Assembly: GCA_003453835.1 (NCBI GenBank)
Contig: DMMN01000021.1
Location: forward strand, 651 to 6,768
From: Bacteroidota bacterium
GTDB taxonomy: Bacteria; Bacteroidota; Ignavibacteria; UBA10030
Direction: 5' to 3'
Length of the DNA stretch: 6,118 bases
The notes under the pieces: generated by a model
Databases searched by the model: none
Seen by the model: the letters and a program-made list of their open reading frames with translations, nothing else
What the model was told of the DNA's origin: nothing
Shown here: positions 1-6,118 of the stretch, piece by piece
How the letters are laid out: each line of letters opens with the position of its first letter
Numbering within the stretch: the first letter of the stretch is position 1
Position numbers and translations under genes: made by a program

Positions 1-797
<797 letters not shown>

Positions 798-805
798 TGA
801 TCTCC

Positions 806-1360
806 TCAGACAAACAGCGTTACGCTTGCGTCGGAAGCAAAATCGAGAAACGACGCGGCGCCGGCAAACTCGACTCCATCGATAATGTCTTTCTTCTTCA
901 CTCCCATAACTCCCATGGTGGTTGTGCACGCGAAGAGCCTGACGTGATTCTCCCGTGCGATCTCGAGCAATTCATGCAGCGGTGGGATCTTGGCTTTCGC
1001 CATCCAGCCTTTCATCATGTGTGTGGCCACTGCCGTCATGCCCGGGAGGGCGCCAATGATATTCGGCACGGGAACCGGCATTGCCGGATTCGCAAGCGGC
1101 GCGACCTTGAAACGCTTGATCTTCTTCTTGTTGAGGAGGTCAAGGCCGTAGAAGGTGCAGAAAATTCCCACTTCCCAATCCATCGAAGCAGCGGTCGTCG
1201 CAAGGATAAGTGGGGGGTACCCCATGTCGAGGGTCCCCTTTGAAGCGACGATGGCGAGGCGCTTGCGCTTCTGTCCAGCTTGGCGGCGGAGAAACTCCTC
1301 CACGCGCTGATCAACTCTGGCTTCGAAGGAAGCGTCGAATGTGTCAGGGCTTGTGCTCAT
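806..1360 (-). CDS. DsrE2-like (DsrE/DsrF/DrsH superfamily) sulfur-trafficking protein, 184 aa
   Basis: A full-length protein of the DsrE2 type (DrsE_2/YrkE-like), whose relatives take part in persulfide transfer with TusA and rhodanese partners. Residues 1-30 are a charged helical leader. KRLAIVASKGTLDMGYPPLI (33-52) is the first strand and loop, and GIFCTFYGLDLL (65-76) is the family FTF(Y/W)GL motif. PNIIGALPGMTAVATHMMK (99-117) is the hydrophobic Gly/Met-rich stretch, and LFACTTTMGVMG (142-153) carries the conserved candidate sulfur-binding Cys145. Cys68 is a second cysteine, inside the FTFYGL region. The hydrophobic middle may associate loosely with membrane, but there is no clear signal peptide. 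The ATG at 1360 has AAAGGGG five bases upstream; an intergenic gap of 14 bases separates it from tusA. Known context for such genes is rhd-tusA-dsrE2 in sulfur oxidisers; here it sits with metY, so a role in feeding sulfur to homocysteine synthesis is inferred. Confidence 0.85.
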   Translation of the reverse strand: MSTSPDTFDASFEARVDQRVEEFLRRQAGQKRKRLAIVASKGTLDMGYPPLILATTAASMDWEVGIFCTFYGLDLLNKKKIKRFKVAPLANPAMPVPVPNIIGALPGMTAVATHMMKGWMAKAKIPPLHELLEIARENHVRLFACTTTMGVMGVKKKDIIDGVEFAGAASFLDFASDASVTLFV

Positions 1361-1374
1361 TCATTCCCCTTTGA

Positions 1375-1620
1375 CTATTTCCCACGCCTTATGAGGAACC
1401 GATGTCCGTACTCGTCTTCGTCGTGTGCGAGGAACTCGTGTCCCGTGTTCTTTGCCCAGGCCGGAATGTCTCCAGCGGAGCCATCGTCCGTCGCAAGGAT
1501 CTCAAGGATCCGGCCGACGGGAATTTCTTGAATTGCTTTCTGCGCGCGAATGACGGGAAGCGGACAAAACGTGTCACGTGCATCGAGCGTGGTAAAGGCT
1601 CTTGGTGTATTGACCGACAT
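1375..1620 (-). CDS. tusA: TusA-family sulfur carrier protein, 81 aa
   Basis: A small cytoplasmic sulfur carrier (TusA/SirA/YeeD fold) that holds sulfur as a persulfide on one cysteine and passes it to partner proteins. The sequence shows LDARDTFCPLPVIRAQKAI (residues 12-30) with the family CPxP motif and active Cys19, then ILATDDGSAGDIPAWAKNTGH (41-61), which matches the usual TDPGS..DIPAWA..TGH block, and a C-terminal strand. The length is normal. The start is ATG 1620, not the in-frame ATG at 1704, because GGAGG (1629-1633) lies eight bases ahead and because the upstream codons run through the riboswitch terminator. It is the first gene after the SAM-I riboswitch, so its transcription should stop when SAM is abundant. 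As the operon partner of dsrE2 and metY it probably serves methionine biosynthesis rather than tRNA thiolation; that part is inference. The generic symbol is used for the family. Confidence 0.93.
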   Translation of the reverse strand: MSVNTPRAFTTLDARDTFCPLPVIRAQKAIQEIPVGRILEILATDDGSAGDIPAWAKNTGHEFLAHDEDEYGHRFLIRRGK

Positions 1621-1634
1621 GGCGAAGTCCTCCA
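1621..1634 (-). promoter_or_regulatory. Ribosome binding site deciding the tusA start
   Basis: On the minus strand GGAGG (plus-strand cctcc at 1629-1633) stands eight bases before the ATG at 1620. It lies just downstream of the terminator U-tract, so it is present only in read-through transcripts. This is what excludes the longer reading frame beginning at 1704. Confidence 0.85.
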
Positions 1635-1652
1635 GTTTATGATGAATCAGTG

Positions 1653-1696
1653 TAAAACAAAAAACCTCTTCCGAGAGAATGCCAGAAGAGGTTTTT
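1653..1696 (-). terminator. Intrinsic terminator, expression platform of the SAM-I riboswitch
   Basis: The minus-strand RNA forms a 12-bp perfect stem (arms 1685-1696 and 1660-1671, core ACCUCUUC paired with GAAGAGGU) with a 13-nt loop at 1672-1684. It continues into UUUUUUGUUUUA. It stands between the riboswitch aptamer and tusA, the usual place for a transcription-attenuating platform: SAM bound means the terminator forms and the operon is off. Confidence 0.9.
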
Positions 1697-1719
1697 GCGA
1701 TCAAAATCCATCTTCTCTC
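1673..1719 (-). promoter_or_regulatory. Candidate antiterminator pairing of the SAM-I riboswitch
   Basis: The 3' strand of aptamer helix P1 continues as GAGAGAA (plus-strand ttctctc, 1713-1719). The terminator loop contains UUCUCUC (plus-strand gagagaa, 1673-1679), an exact 7-base complement. Pairing these would break P1 and thread through the terminator hairpin, so the two states exclude each other. An alternative uses GAAGAUGG just after P1 with CCUCUUC of the terminator 5' arm (7 bp with one bulge). Seen from the sequence; which pairing operates is not decided. Confidence 0.5.
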
Positions 1720-1839
1720 ATCTTCCCCGGGTCATACAGCTTGTATGCCGGGCAGGAGTTAGCACCTGACGCTCGCCAGTGGCGAACCGGTTGCTAAGGC
1801 TTCAACGGGCCTGTTCCCTCAGCCTTTCTCGATAAGAGA
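1714..1839 (-). ncRNA. SAM-I (S-box) riboswitch aptamer
   Basis: Reading the minus strand from 1839, the conserved S-box order is present. CUCUUAUCGAGA is the P1 5' strand plus start of the core, then AGGCUGAGGGA and ACAGGCCCGUUGAAGCC (the GGCCC..UGAA.CC block), then UUAGCAACC. A GC-rich P3 hairpin follows, then GGUGCUAACUCCUGCC (the GGUGCUAA.UCC.xC block), a P4 hairpin built on CAUAC/GUAUG, and GAUGAGAG, which closes P1 with UUAUC as an 8-9 bp helix. The kink-turn and SAM-binding core elements are therefore intact. SAM-I aptamers bind S-adenosylmethionine and typically switch off methionine and sulfur genes. Here the aptamer is followed by an intrinsic terminator and then tusA-dsrE2-CoA-binding-metY, making it an OFF switch for the whole operon. 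Confidence 0.95.
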
Positions 1840-1860
1840 TTCGTATGTCTCGTGTCTTAA

Positions 1861-1970
1861 CTGATATCAGCCCGTCGATGATGTCGAAGGGCTTCTGTCC
1901 TTCAATTCCTTTTATGGATGGAGTGCAGTCCGCCCTTCGCTAATGGTTTTTGGACACATACAACAAGGGC
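1861..1970 (-). promoter_or_regulatory. Leader with alternative hairpins (A:B, B:C, C:D) upstream of the riboswitch
   Basis: Four short segments of the minus-strand leader can pair in turn. A is GCCCUU (1965-1970), B is CGAAGGGC (1932-1939), C is AGCCCUUCGA (about 1884-1893) and D is around UCGACGGGCU (1869-1878). A:B and B:C exclude each other, as do B:C and C:D. B:C is a perfect 8-bp inverted repeat with a 39-base loop. C:D is a compact stem of 5 + 4 bp with one mismatch and a 5-nt loop. No U-tract follows C:D, so this is not an intrinsic terminator. It may be a folded spacer or a second control element; chance pairing of GGGC/GCCC words is possible. Confidence 0.3.
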
Positions 1971-1998
1971 AGGTCATAGATGATATGAGATTTGACAT
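1912..1998 (-). CDS. Possible 28-aa Cys-rich leader peptide (doubtful)
   Basis: A short reading frame begins about 18 bases after the predicted transcription start and ends at TAA 1912-1914. Its middle reads MTCPCCMCPK, with Cys at codons 10, 12, 13 and 15. The Cys codons lie over segment A of the alternative hairpins. A cysteine-codon run in the leader of a sulfur operon would fit ribosome-mediated attenuation. However, there is no recognisable Shine-Dalgarno site before either candidate ATG (1998 or 1977) and no terminator immediately downstream. I list it only so that it can be tested; it resembles no family I know. Confidence 0.15.
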   Translation of the reverse strand: MSNLISSMTCPCCMCPKTISEGRTALHP

Positions 1999-2022
1999 TT
2001 GCGTTGCACTTTACTTTGGTAA

Positions 2023-2071
2023 AATATACGCCATCGGCAAGCAGATGTCAAGAGATTTTTTTGTTTTTTTT
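2023..2071 (-). promoter_or_regulatory. Sigma-70/sigma-A type promoter with A-tract UP-like element, driving the riboswitch operon
   Basis: On the minus strand there is a perfect -35 TTGACA (2046-2051), a 17-base spacer, and -10 TATATT (2023-2028, one mismatch to consensus), putting transcription start near 2016. Directly upstream of the -35 lie runs of eight and seven A (2064-2071 and 2056-2062) separated by one C, the usual place for an alpha-subunit UP element. The start lies about 177 bases before the riboswitch aptamer, giving a leader of about 396 nt to tusA. No operator palindrome overlaps the -10 or -35. Confidence 0.8.
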
Positions 2072-2239
2072 GGGCTACGGGTCAAACTGTGGTAGAATGT
2101 TGCGCGACCTCGACGACTCGAATCTTGCCGGTGCTCTTCAGGAGAGAAATCGTGCGATGGTCGGACTCGGTCGGCGTCGAATTTCGTGCTGATTCCAAAC
2201 ACCGTGTTCCGCATTGTTCGATCATTAGTCGCCATCAAC

Positions 2240-3373
2240 TCACCCCTTAGTCTCGAGGAAATCGAGGTACCAAGCGGCCAATTCTTGCACCGTCCATTGA
2301 AGGGTGTGCTCGGAAGCCCACTGAGCTGATTTCGACGCTAGATCGAAATATCGCTTTTCATTCTGCAATGCGTCGACCACCAAACTTGCCAATTCAGCAT
2401 CCTTCCCCGGCTCGACGCTGATGCCTCTTTCGTTTCCGAGATCATGAATCAATCCCACATTCGTTCCGGCGATGACGACGCCGGATGCGGCTGCCTCGGC
2501 AAGCACGACCCCTTGTGCCTCGTGAAGTGAGGTGTGCAGCATGACATCAGCCCATCGATACTGGTCGGGTAACCGAACATGCGGAAGATGTCCGAAAAAC
2601 GACACGAGATGATCGATTCCCAACTCTTTCACGAATTGCTGAACCTCGCCTCCCAGATAATCTGGGCCAATGATCCGAAGCTCCGCCTGCACCTTTTGAG
2701 CGATTTGCCTAAACGCTCTCAGGAGAGTCTTCTGATCCTTCACTCTCACGAGGCTGCCGACGTGCAGGAATCTGTATGGTGGAGTGGGGCGCCGATCCCT
2801 CGCAGGATTTCGAAAGCTCTCATCGGCTCCAATCGGAATGACTTGAATGTTTCTCCGATTATATCCCAATCTCTGCAGTTGGCAGTTCTGAAACTTCGTG
2901 AGCACGTGAAGAGAGTTCGCGTTTCGAAACGTCCACTCGGTAAGAAGTCTGGTTGGCTTTCTCGCAAGGTTACCGTAGCCGATAGTCGGCAGATCGGCAG
3001 TTTCCCCTCCAAGGAGACTGACGAGGGATGGTATTCGAAGCGCTTTCCCCAGAAGTACCACGAGCAATCCGCTTGGAAGGCCCCAGAAACCATGTAGCAG
3101 ATCGAACCGTCTTCTGCTGTTGTCTACAAGAAAGGCCGAAACTAGTGATAGAGCTTTGTGGAGTGATCGAGAATCATGCTTCGCGGAAACGTACTTGACG
3201 ACGGCTGCACCGCATTGCGCGACGCGCTCTCGCTCGCTCCCAGAGTCCAAAGAATAGACGGAGATCTCGAACTTGCCGGAAAGGCGCGCAACAATGTTCG
3301 TGAGGGAGGGGACATGAATCCTCTTTCCGCCAGAGCTGACGCCGCCGGGTGTGAAGATCGCGATTCGTTTCAC
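2240..3373 (-). CDS. GT4-family (GT-B fold) glycosyltransferase, 377 aa
   Basis: A retaining glycosyltransferase of the Glycos_transf_1/GT4 type, expected to move a sugar from a nucleotide donor to a growing glycan or glycolipid at the cytoplasmic face of the membrane. The N-terminal acceptor domain (1-175) begins MKRIAIFTPGG and has FDLLHGFWG (90-98) and SLLGGETADLP (119-129). The donor domain starts after VIPIGADES (178-186) with LHVGSLVRVKDQKTLLRAF (203-221) and carries the E-x7-E motif EAQGVVLAE (E285, E293), the usual donor-sugar binding and catalytic site. There is no signal peptide or clear membrane helix. The start is a GTG at 3373 whose codon overlaps the stop of the preceding glycosyltransferase (GTGA, 4 bases). 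No strong ribosome site is seen, so translation is probably coupled. It is the last gene of the visible glycan cluster. Donor and acceptor sugars cannot be told from sequence. Confidence 0.88.
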   Translation of the reverse strand: MKRIAIFTPGGVSSGGKRIHVPSLTNIVARLSGKFEISVYSLDSGSERERVAQCGAAVVKYVSAKHDSRSLHKALSLVSAFLVDNSRRRFDLLHGFWGLPSGLLVVLLGKALRIPSLVSLLGGETADLPTIGYGNLARKPTRLLTEWTFRNANSLHVLTKFQNCQLQRLGYNRRNIQVIPIGADESFRNPARDRRPTPPYRFLHVGSLVRVKDQKTLLRAFRQIAQKVQAELRIIGPDYLGGEVQQFVKELGIDHLVSFFGHLPHVRLPDQYRWADVMLHTSLHEAQGVVLAEAAASGVVIAGTNVGLIHDLGNERGISVEPGKDAELASLVVDALQNEKRYFDLASKSAQWASEHTLQWTVQELAAWYLDFLETKG

Positions 3374-4527
3374 GAGAGCCGATTGCCTGAGTCGATTGAT
3401 CTGCGGCGCCGGATGATGGCTTGCCGGTATGCATCCACGGCGGATTTCCCGATTTCATCGTAGCTCCACTTCATTTCGAAAAAACTTCGTACTGATGTGC
3501 GACTCGCCCTGGCCAACTGAGCGGCCCGAGCGGCACGAGCAAAGGAATCAGGATCGCCCGCACACCAGAGCGCACCAATAGCGCCGTTGCCGGTGATGCA
3601 TCGAAACGAGGGGATATCCGTCACGAGAGGGATTGCCCCACACGCCAGGGCTTCAAGCAAAGCGAAGCCGCTTCCCTCCTGATGACTTCCAAGAACAAAG
3701 AAGTCGGCCGCACTGTGCCATTGTCCCAATTGCCGGTGTTCCACTTTCCCGACTAGATGAACTCGATGTGAGAGGCCGAGGCTCGCCAAGGTTTTCCGAA
3801 CTTCCCCCAAGAGTCCATCCTCGTGGAAAATCATGTAGAGGTGTGCGTCGGTCATCGCGCGACAGATCTCGGAGAATCCTCGGACAATTGTGACCGGATC
3901 TTTGTTAGCATTCAGTCGACCCACCCAAAGGAAGATTGGTGATCCGCGAAGTCCGAGCGACTCGCGCGCGCGTTCAACGGGTTGCGGGATGAACTTGGAA
4001 GATCCCTCCATTACTTGATGCAGAGCCATCCGAGAATTGACGATACCAGCATCTCTCCACTGTCCGGCCAACTCTTCGGCGGCGAAGAGAAGGCCATCGA
4101 GACCTCTCACTGCAAATCGATAGCCGATTCGCTTGACGGCTGATGAAGGAAGGCCTCCATGATGCTGCCATACAACCGCCGTTTCCGACGGGAGCTTCTT
4201 GCGGAGACGACGAAGATGAAAAGTGCCTCCGTTGACGTGCACAATGTCGGGGTGAAGCGAAGCGACGAGCGAGTGAAGCCTCGTCAGGTTGCGCCAGGGC
4301 TTCAATGCAGCGGGTCTACCATCGTTGACGAACAGATACGACACTCCGTCCTTTTCGAACTCTTCCTCGGCGTGGAACCGCTGAACCACCGTCACCGTGG
4401 TGGCACCAGACCGGCGCACTGCTTCGCACCACGGAGAAATGGTGCGATAGGAATCCAGCAGCGCACGGGAATTCTTCAGACCTTCGTCGTAGTGATATCC
4501 GAGATAAACGAGATGCACTGAGTTCAA
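3370..4527 (-). CDS. GT4-family (GT-B fold) glycosyltransferase, 385 aa
   Basis: A second, distinct GT4-type glycosyltransferase. The first Rossmann domain has VHLVYLGYHYDEGL (4-17), PDIVHVNGG (93-101) and VVWQHHGGLP (118-127, the usual HG-containing acceptor loop). The donor domain begins around FLWVGRLNANKDPVTIVRGF (199-218), followed by LVGKVEHRQLGQWHSAADFF (258-277) and the E-x7-E motif EGSGFALLE (E284, E292) with ALACGAIPLVTD after it. The length is normal. The frame opens with TTG at 4527, overlapping the methyltransferase stop (TTGA); a GTG at 4518, giving a start just before HLVYLGYH, is an equally good candidate. Neither has a clear Shine-Dalgarno site, which fits coupling to the gene before. 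It overlaps the next glycosyltransferase by four bases. Probably builds a cell-surface polysaccharide or glycolipid together with it; the sugar is unknown. Confidence 0.88.
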   Translation of the reverse strand: MNSVHLVYLGYHYDEGLKNSRALLDSYRTISPWCEAVRRSGATTVTVVQRFHAEEEFEKDGVSYLFVNDGRPAALKPWRNLTRLHSLVASLHPDIVHVNGGTFHLRRLRKKLPSETAVVWQHHGGLPSSAVKRIGYRFAVRGLDGLLFAAEELAGQWRDAGIVNSRMALHQVMEGSSKFIPQPVERARESLGLRGSPIFLWVGRLNANKDPVTIVRGFSEICRAMTDAHLYMIFHEDGLLGEVRKTLASLGLSHRVHLVGKVEHRQLGQWHSAADFFVLGSHQEGSGFALLEALACGAIPLVTDIPSFRCITGNGAIGALWCAGDPDSFARAARAAQLARASRTSVRSFFEMKWSYDEIGKSAVDAYRQAIIRRRRSIDSGNRLS

Positions 4528-5348
4528 GAAGTCGATCGCCGGAGGATGACGATGAAGTGATCGCCAAGAGATCGCACCAACGGAATCGAGCCGATCACTC
4601 CATCAATCCTCTCGAGGATGGATGTTAGAACCGGATGTTTTCGTGCAAAAAAGTGCGCGGACGGGGGTGGGCTTGCAATATTCAATCCTATGATTCTCTC
4701 GAGCGCAAACTTCGAAAGGAAGGATGAAGAGAACGAACGGGGCGAATAGTATGTGACCTCGAAACGGAAAGGTCGAAATCCCACCGCGCTTGCAGTTCCA
4801 TTCAGCCTGCGAAAGGCCACGTCGGATCGGTTCCGGAGAAGGCCCGAGAGAGTCTCCCACAGCGAGAATGGCGGCATGACAACCGCAACAAAGTACCCCC
4901 CTGGCATCGTCGCGGCGGCTACTTGGGTGGCAACTTTCCCAAGATCCGCGGTGCAGTTCATCCCTCCAAAGTTCGAAAGGACGAGATCGAATTTCTGACC
5001 GATGGCATCGGAAAGCTGCTCGAAAGAGCAAACTCTGAATGAGATTCCTGAACTACCCGCCGCTTTCCGGCGTGCAATCTCGATCATCCCGTGAGAGACA
5101 TCGATTCCATGAACGCGATATCCGAGTGAAGAAAGGAACCAAGCGTCCGTTCCTGTTCCGCAATTGATATCAAGAATGTTGCCCCCACGTGGAATGAGTT
5201 CTTGGATCAATCCGTAGATCCTCGCCCGGAGCCGAAGAGCAATTGGATTGGCGCCAAAATCCGCGTCGTACGTGGAGGCGACAGCGTCGAAGGCAGCCGC
5301 CACGTCCTGTTCCCGGAGTGAGAACCCGATGCTGCTTAACTCTTCCAT
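4524..5348 (-). CDS. Class I SAM-dependent methyltransferase, 274 aa
   Basis: A Rossmann-fold methyltransferase of the Methyltransf_11/25 type. N-terminal residues 12-28 (REQDVAAAFDAVASTYD) are the typical helix preceding the fold. Motif I is ILDINCGTGTD (58-68), the acidic residue at the end of strand 2 is D83 in VHGIDVSHGMIEIARRKA, and motif IV is FDLVLSNFGGMNC (120-132). The following MPGGYFVAVVMPP (148-160) fits motif V/VI. A C-terminal part of about 100 residues, basic with hydrophobic stretches, follows and could sit over the substrate. The reading frame is open back to 5546, but ATG 5348 was chosen: the family alignment begins there, GGAG stands 11 bases upstream, and the longer form would overlap the radical SAM gene by about 200 bases. 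As it stands the overlap is 13 bases. Substrate unknown; a sugar, lipid or quinone-like acceptor is possible given the neighbours. Confidence 0.88.
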   Translation of the reverse strand: MEELSSIGFSLREQDVAAAFDAVASTYDADFGANPIALRLRARIYGLIQELIPRGGNILDINCGTGTDAWFLSSLGYRVHGIDVSHGMIEIARRKAAGSSGISFRVCSFEQLSDAIGQKFDLVLSNFGGMNCTADLGKVATQVAAATMPGGYFVAVVMPPFSLWETLSGLLRNRSDVAFRRLNGTASAVGFRPFRFEVTYYSPRSFSSSFLSKFALERIIGLNIASPPPSAHFFARKHPVLTSILERIDGVIGSIPLVRSLGDHFIVILRRSTS

Positions 5349-6118
5349 GCTTTGGTCAACTCCATTCCGACGTGTGCGATCTTTGCTTTCGTCAGTGCAG
5401 AGGTTCTCTGAATGATCTTTCCGCTGCCGTTTTGCGAAAGGCGGTGATACCTTACCTCGTTGCCCATTCTTCTCTGTGCAAACCAATAGAATCGATCGGA
5501 GTAGCGCCCGGTCACTTTGAAATCTCGTTCCGTTCGCTTCTCCCAACTCAGGTCGGTCTTGAGAGCCGACTCAATCTCATTGTAGTAGGAAGTGCCTTTG
5601 ATCGGGTAGGCAACGGTTGTGAGAAACGTATCCGCATTTGTCGATTTGAGATGCGCGATGGTCGCTTCGATGTCCTCAATGGTCTCGCCCGTGTAGCCAA
5701 GCATGACGAACAAGCCGACTTCGATTCCGTATTGTTGAGCAATCTTCGTCACGGAGGCAATCTCTCGTGTCGTCACCTCTCTTGACATAGCATCCAGAAT
5801 TCTCTGCGAGCCGCTTTCGGAACCGAACCAAATGCGGAAGCACCCCAACTCGGACATCGTGCGGAGGACCTCGTCATTCACGCGATCAGCTCGAGAGATG
5901 CATTCGAACGGTATCTTGAGCCCTCGGTGTTTCATTTCCCGGGAGTATTCAAAAAGCCACCGATGGTTGATTGTGAATACGTCATCTGCAATCCACAGTA
6001 GATCGGGATGATAACTCTCAATGAGATGTTCTACTTCGTCGACGACGTTCTTTGGACTCCGCCGTCTGTGTGTGAAGCCGTAGACAGCATGACTGCACCA
6101 TTTACATGTGTAGGGACA
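5336..6118 (-). CDS. Radical SAM protein, probably of the B12-binding type; C-terminal 260 residues, N-terminus outside the window
   Basis: The visible part begins exactly at the radical SAM signature CPYTCKWC (first eight residues, CxxxCxxC), which binds the 4Fe-4S cluster used to split S-adenosylmethionine. After it come PDLLWIADDVFTINHRW (38-54), the strand-end acidic residues typical of the barrel, FECISRADRVNDE (71-83), IWFGSESGSQRIL (96-108, the GxESG motif) and MLGYTGETIEDIEATIAHL (139-157). The last two are characteristic of radical SAM enzymes with an upstream cobalamin-binding domain (BchE / P-methylase-like). That domain would lie in the missing N-terminal part and cannot be seen. 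The 3' end overlaps the methyltransferase start by 13 bases, so the two are probably co-translated. Members act as C-methylases, cyclases or tailoring enzymes on lipids, pigments or antibiotics; with glycosyltransferases following, tailoring of a glycolipid or surface glycan is inferred. Confidence 0.85.
   Translation of the reverse strand, partial: CPYTCKWCSHAVYGFTHRRRSPKNVVDEVEHLIESYHPDLLWIADDVFTINHRWLFEYSREMKHRGLKIPFECISRADRVNDEVLRTMSELGCFRIWFGSESGSQRILDAMSREVTTREIASVTKIAQQYGIEVGLFVMLGYTGETIEDIEATIAHLKSTNADTFLTTVAYPIKGTSYYNEIESALKTDLSWEKRTERDFKVTGRYSDRFYWFAQRRMGNEVRYHRLSQNGSGKIIQRTSALTKAKIAHVGMELTKAWKS

Larger units (their letters stand above)
1840..2239. other. Intergenic control region without a confident protein gene
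   Basis: This stretch separates the glycan cluster from the sulfur operon. From 2016 down to 1840 it is the transcribed leader; 2023-2071 is the promoter. The rest (2072-2239) holds no recognisable gene. Two overlapping short minus-strand frames start just after the glycosyltransferase stop. One runs from ATG 2235 (74 aa, ending at 2011), five bases beyond that stop and with AGGGGTGAG nearby, but its last third is promoter sequence. The other runs from ATG 2225 to TGA 2082 (47 aa) and ends in the fairly protein-like stretch LLKSTGKIRVVEVAQHSTTV. Neither matches a family I recognise. No intrinsic terminator for the glycan cluster is visible here. A perfect 10-bp palindrome CTGATATCAG (1861-1870) is present without a known role. 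Confidence 0.6.

Noticed and set aside
798..929. N-terminal extension of the CoA-binding protein by 44 residues
   Set aside because: It is antisense-like, Arg- and Cys-rich reading through the dsrE2 3' end; ATG 797 has a good ribosome site and the family begins there.
1861..1870. Perfect palindrome CTGATATCAG as an operator
   Set aside because: It lies about 150 bases downstream of the transcription start, matches no operator I know, and a 10-bp palindrome can occur by chance.
2052..2071. T-runs on the plus strand as an intrinsic terminator
   Set aside because: No stable GC-rich hairpin precedes them on the plus strand; their place just upstream of the minus-strand -35 fits an UP element better.
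2070..2098. Possible plus-strand promoter (TTGGGC, 17 bases, TAGAAT)
   Set aside because: The -35 is poor and no plus-strand gene follows; the only downstream frame with a ribosome-like site (near 2157) ends after 11 codons.
2579..3097. 172-codon plus-strand open frame
   Set aside because: Antisense shadow of the glycosyltransferase with the E-x7-E motif; composition is not protein-like.
5349..5546. Upstream extension of the methyltransferase by 66 codons
   Set aside because: The extra residues are an out-of-frame reading of the 3' end of the radical SAM gene, have no family counterpart, and would create an overlap of about 200 bases.

Overview
This is a stretch of bacterial chromosome of moderate GC content (slightly above half, judged by eye) in which every supported gene lies on the minus strand. 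It reads right to left as two unrelated blocks. I cannot assign a species. Strong Shine-Dalgarno sites, a clean sigma-70-type promoter and a SAM-I riboswitch upstream of a methionine gene in a non-AT-rich genome would fit, for example, a Chlorobiota/Ignavibacteria-like, Acidobacteria-like or deltaproteobacterial lineage. That is a guess, not a determination.

Right block (6118 down to 2240): a tightly packed surface-glycan or specialised-lipid type cluster. In transcription order it holds a radical SAM protein (cut by the window edge exactly at its first cluster cysteine), a class I SAM-dependent methyltransferase, and two GT4-type glycosyltransferases. The stops and starts overlap by 13, 4 and 4 bases. 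The two glycosyltransferases appear to use non-ATG starts (TTG or GTG), so the block looks like one transcript with coupled translation. Its promoter lies outside the window.

Middle (2239 down to 1621): about 600 bases without a confident protein gene but rich in regulation. It holds a near-consensus promoter (TTGACA, 17 bases, TATATT) with an A-tract UP-like element directly upstream. A leader of about 175 nt follows, with a possible 28-codon Cys-rich reading frame and a set of mutually exclusive hairpins. Then come a SAM-I (S-box) riboswitch, a strong intrinsic terminator, and the first gene of the next operon.

Left block (1620 down to 1): a riboswitch-controlled sulfur/methionine operon in the order tusA, dsrE2-type gene, CoA-binding (YccU/CoA_binding_2) gene, metY (5' part only). 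MetY makes homocysteine from O-acetylhomoserine and a sulfur donor. TusA and DsrE2 are sulfur-trafficking proteins usually met in tRNA thiolation or sulfur oxidation. Their position ahead of metY, under one SAM-sensing attenuator, suggests a relay that hands protein-bound sulfur to homocysteine synthesis. I consider this the most interesting signal in the window. The arrangement is visible; the function is inferred.
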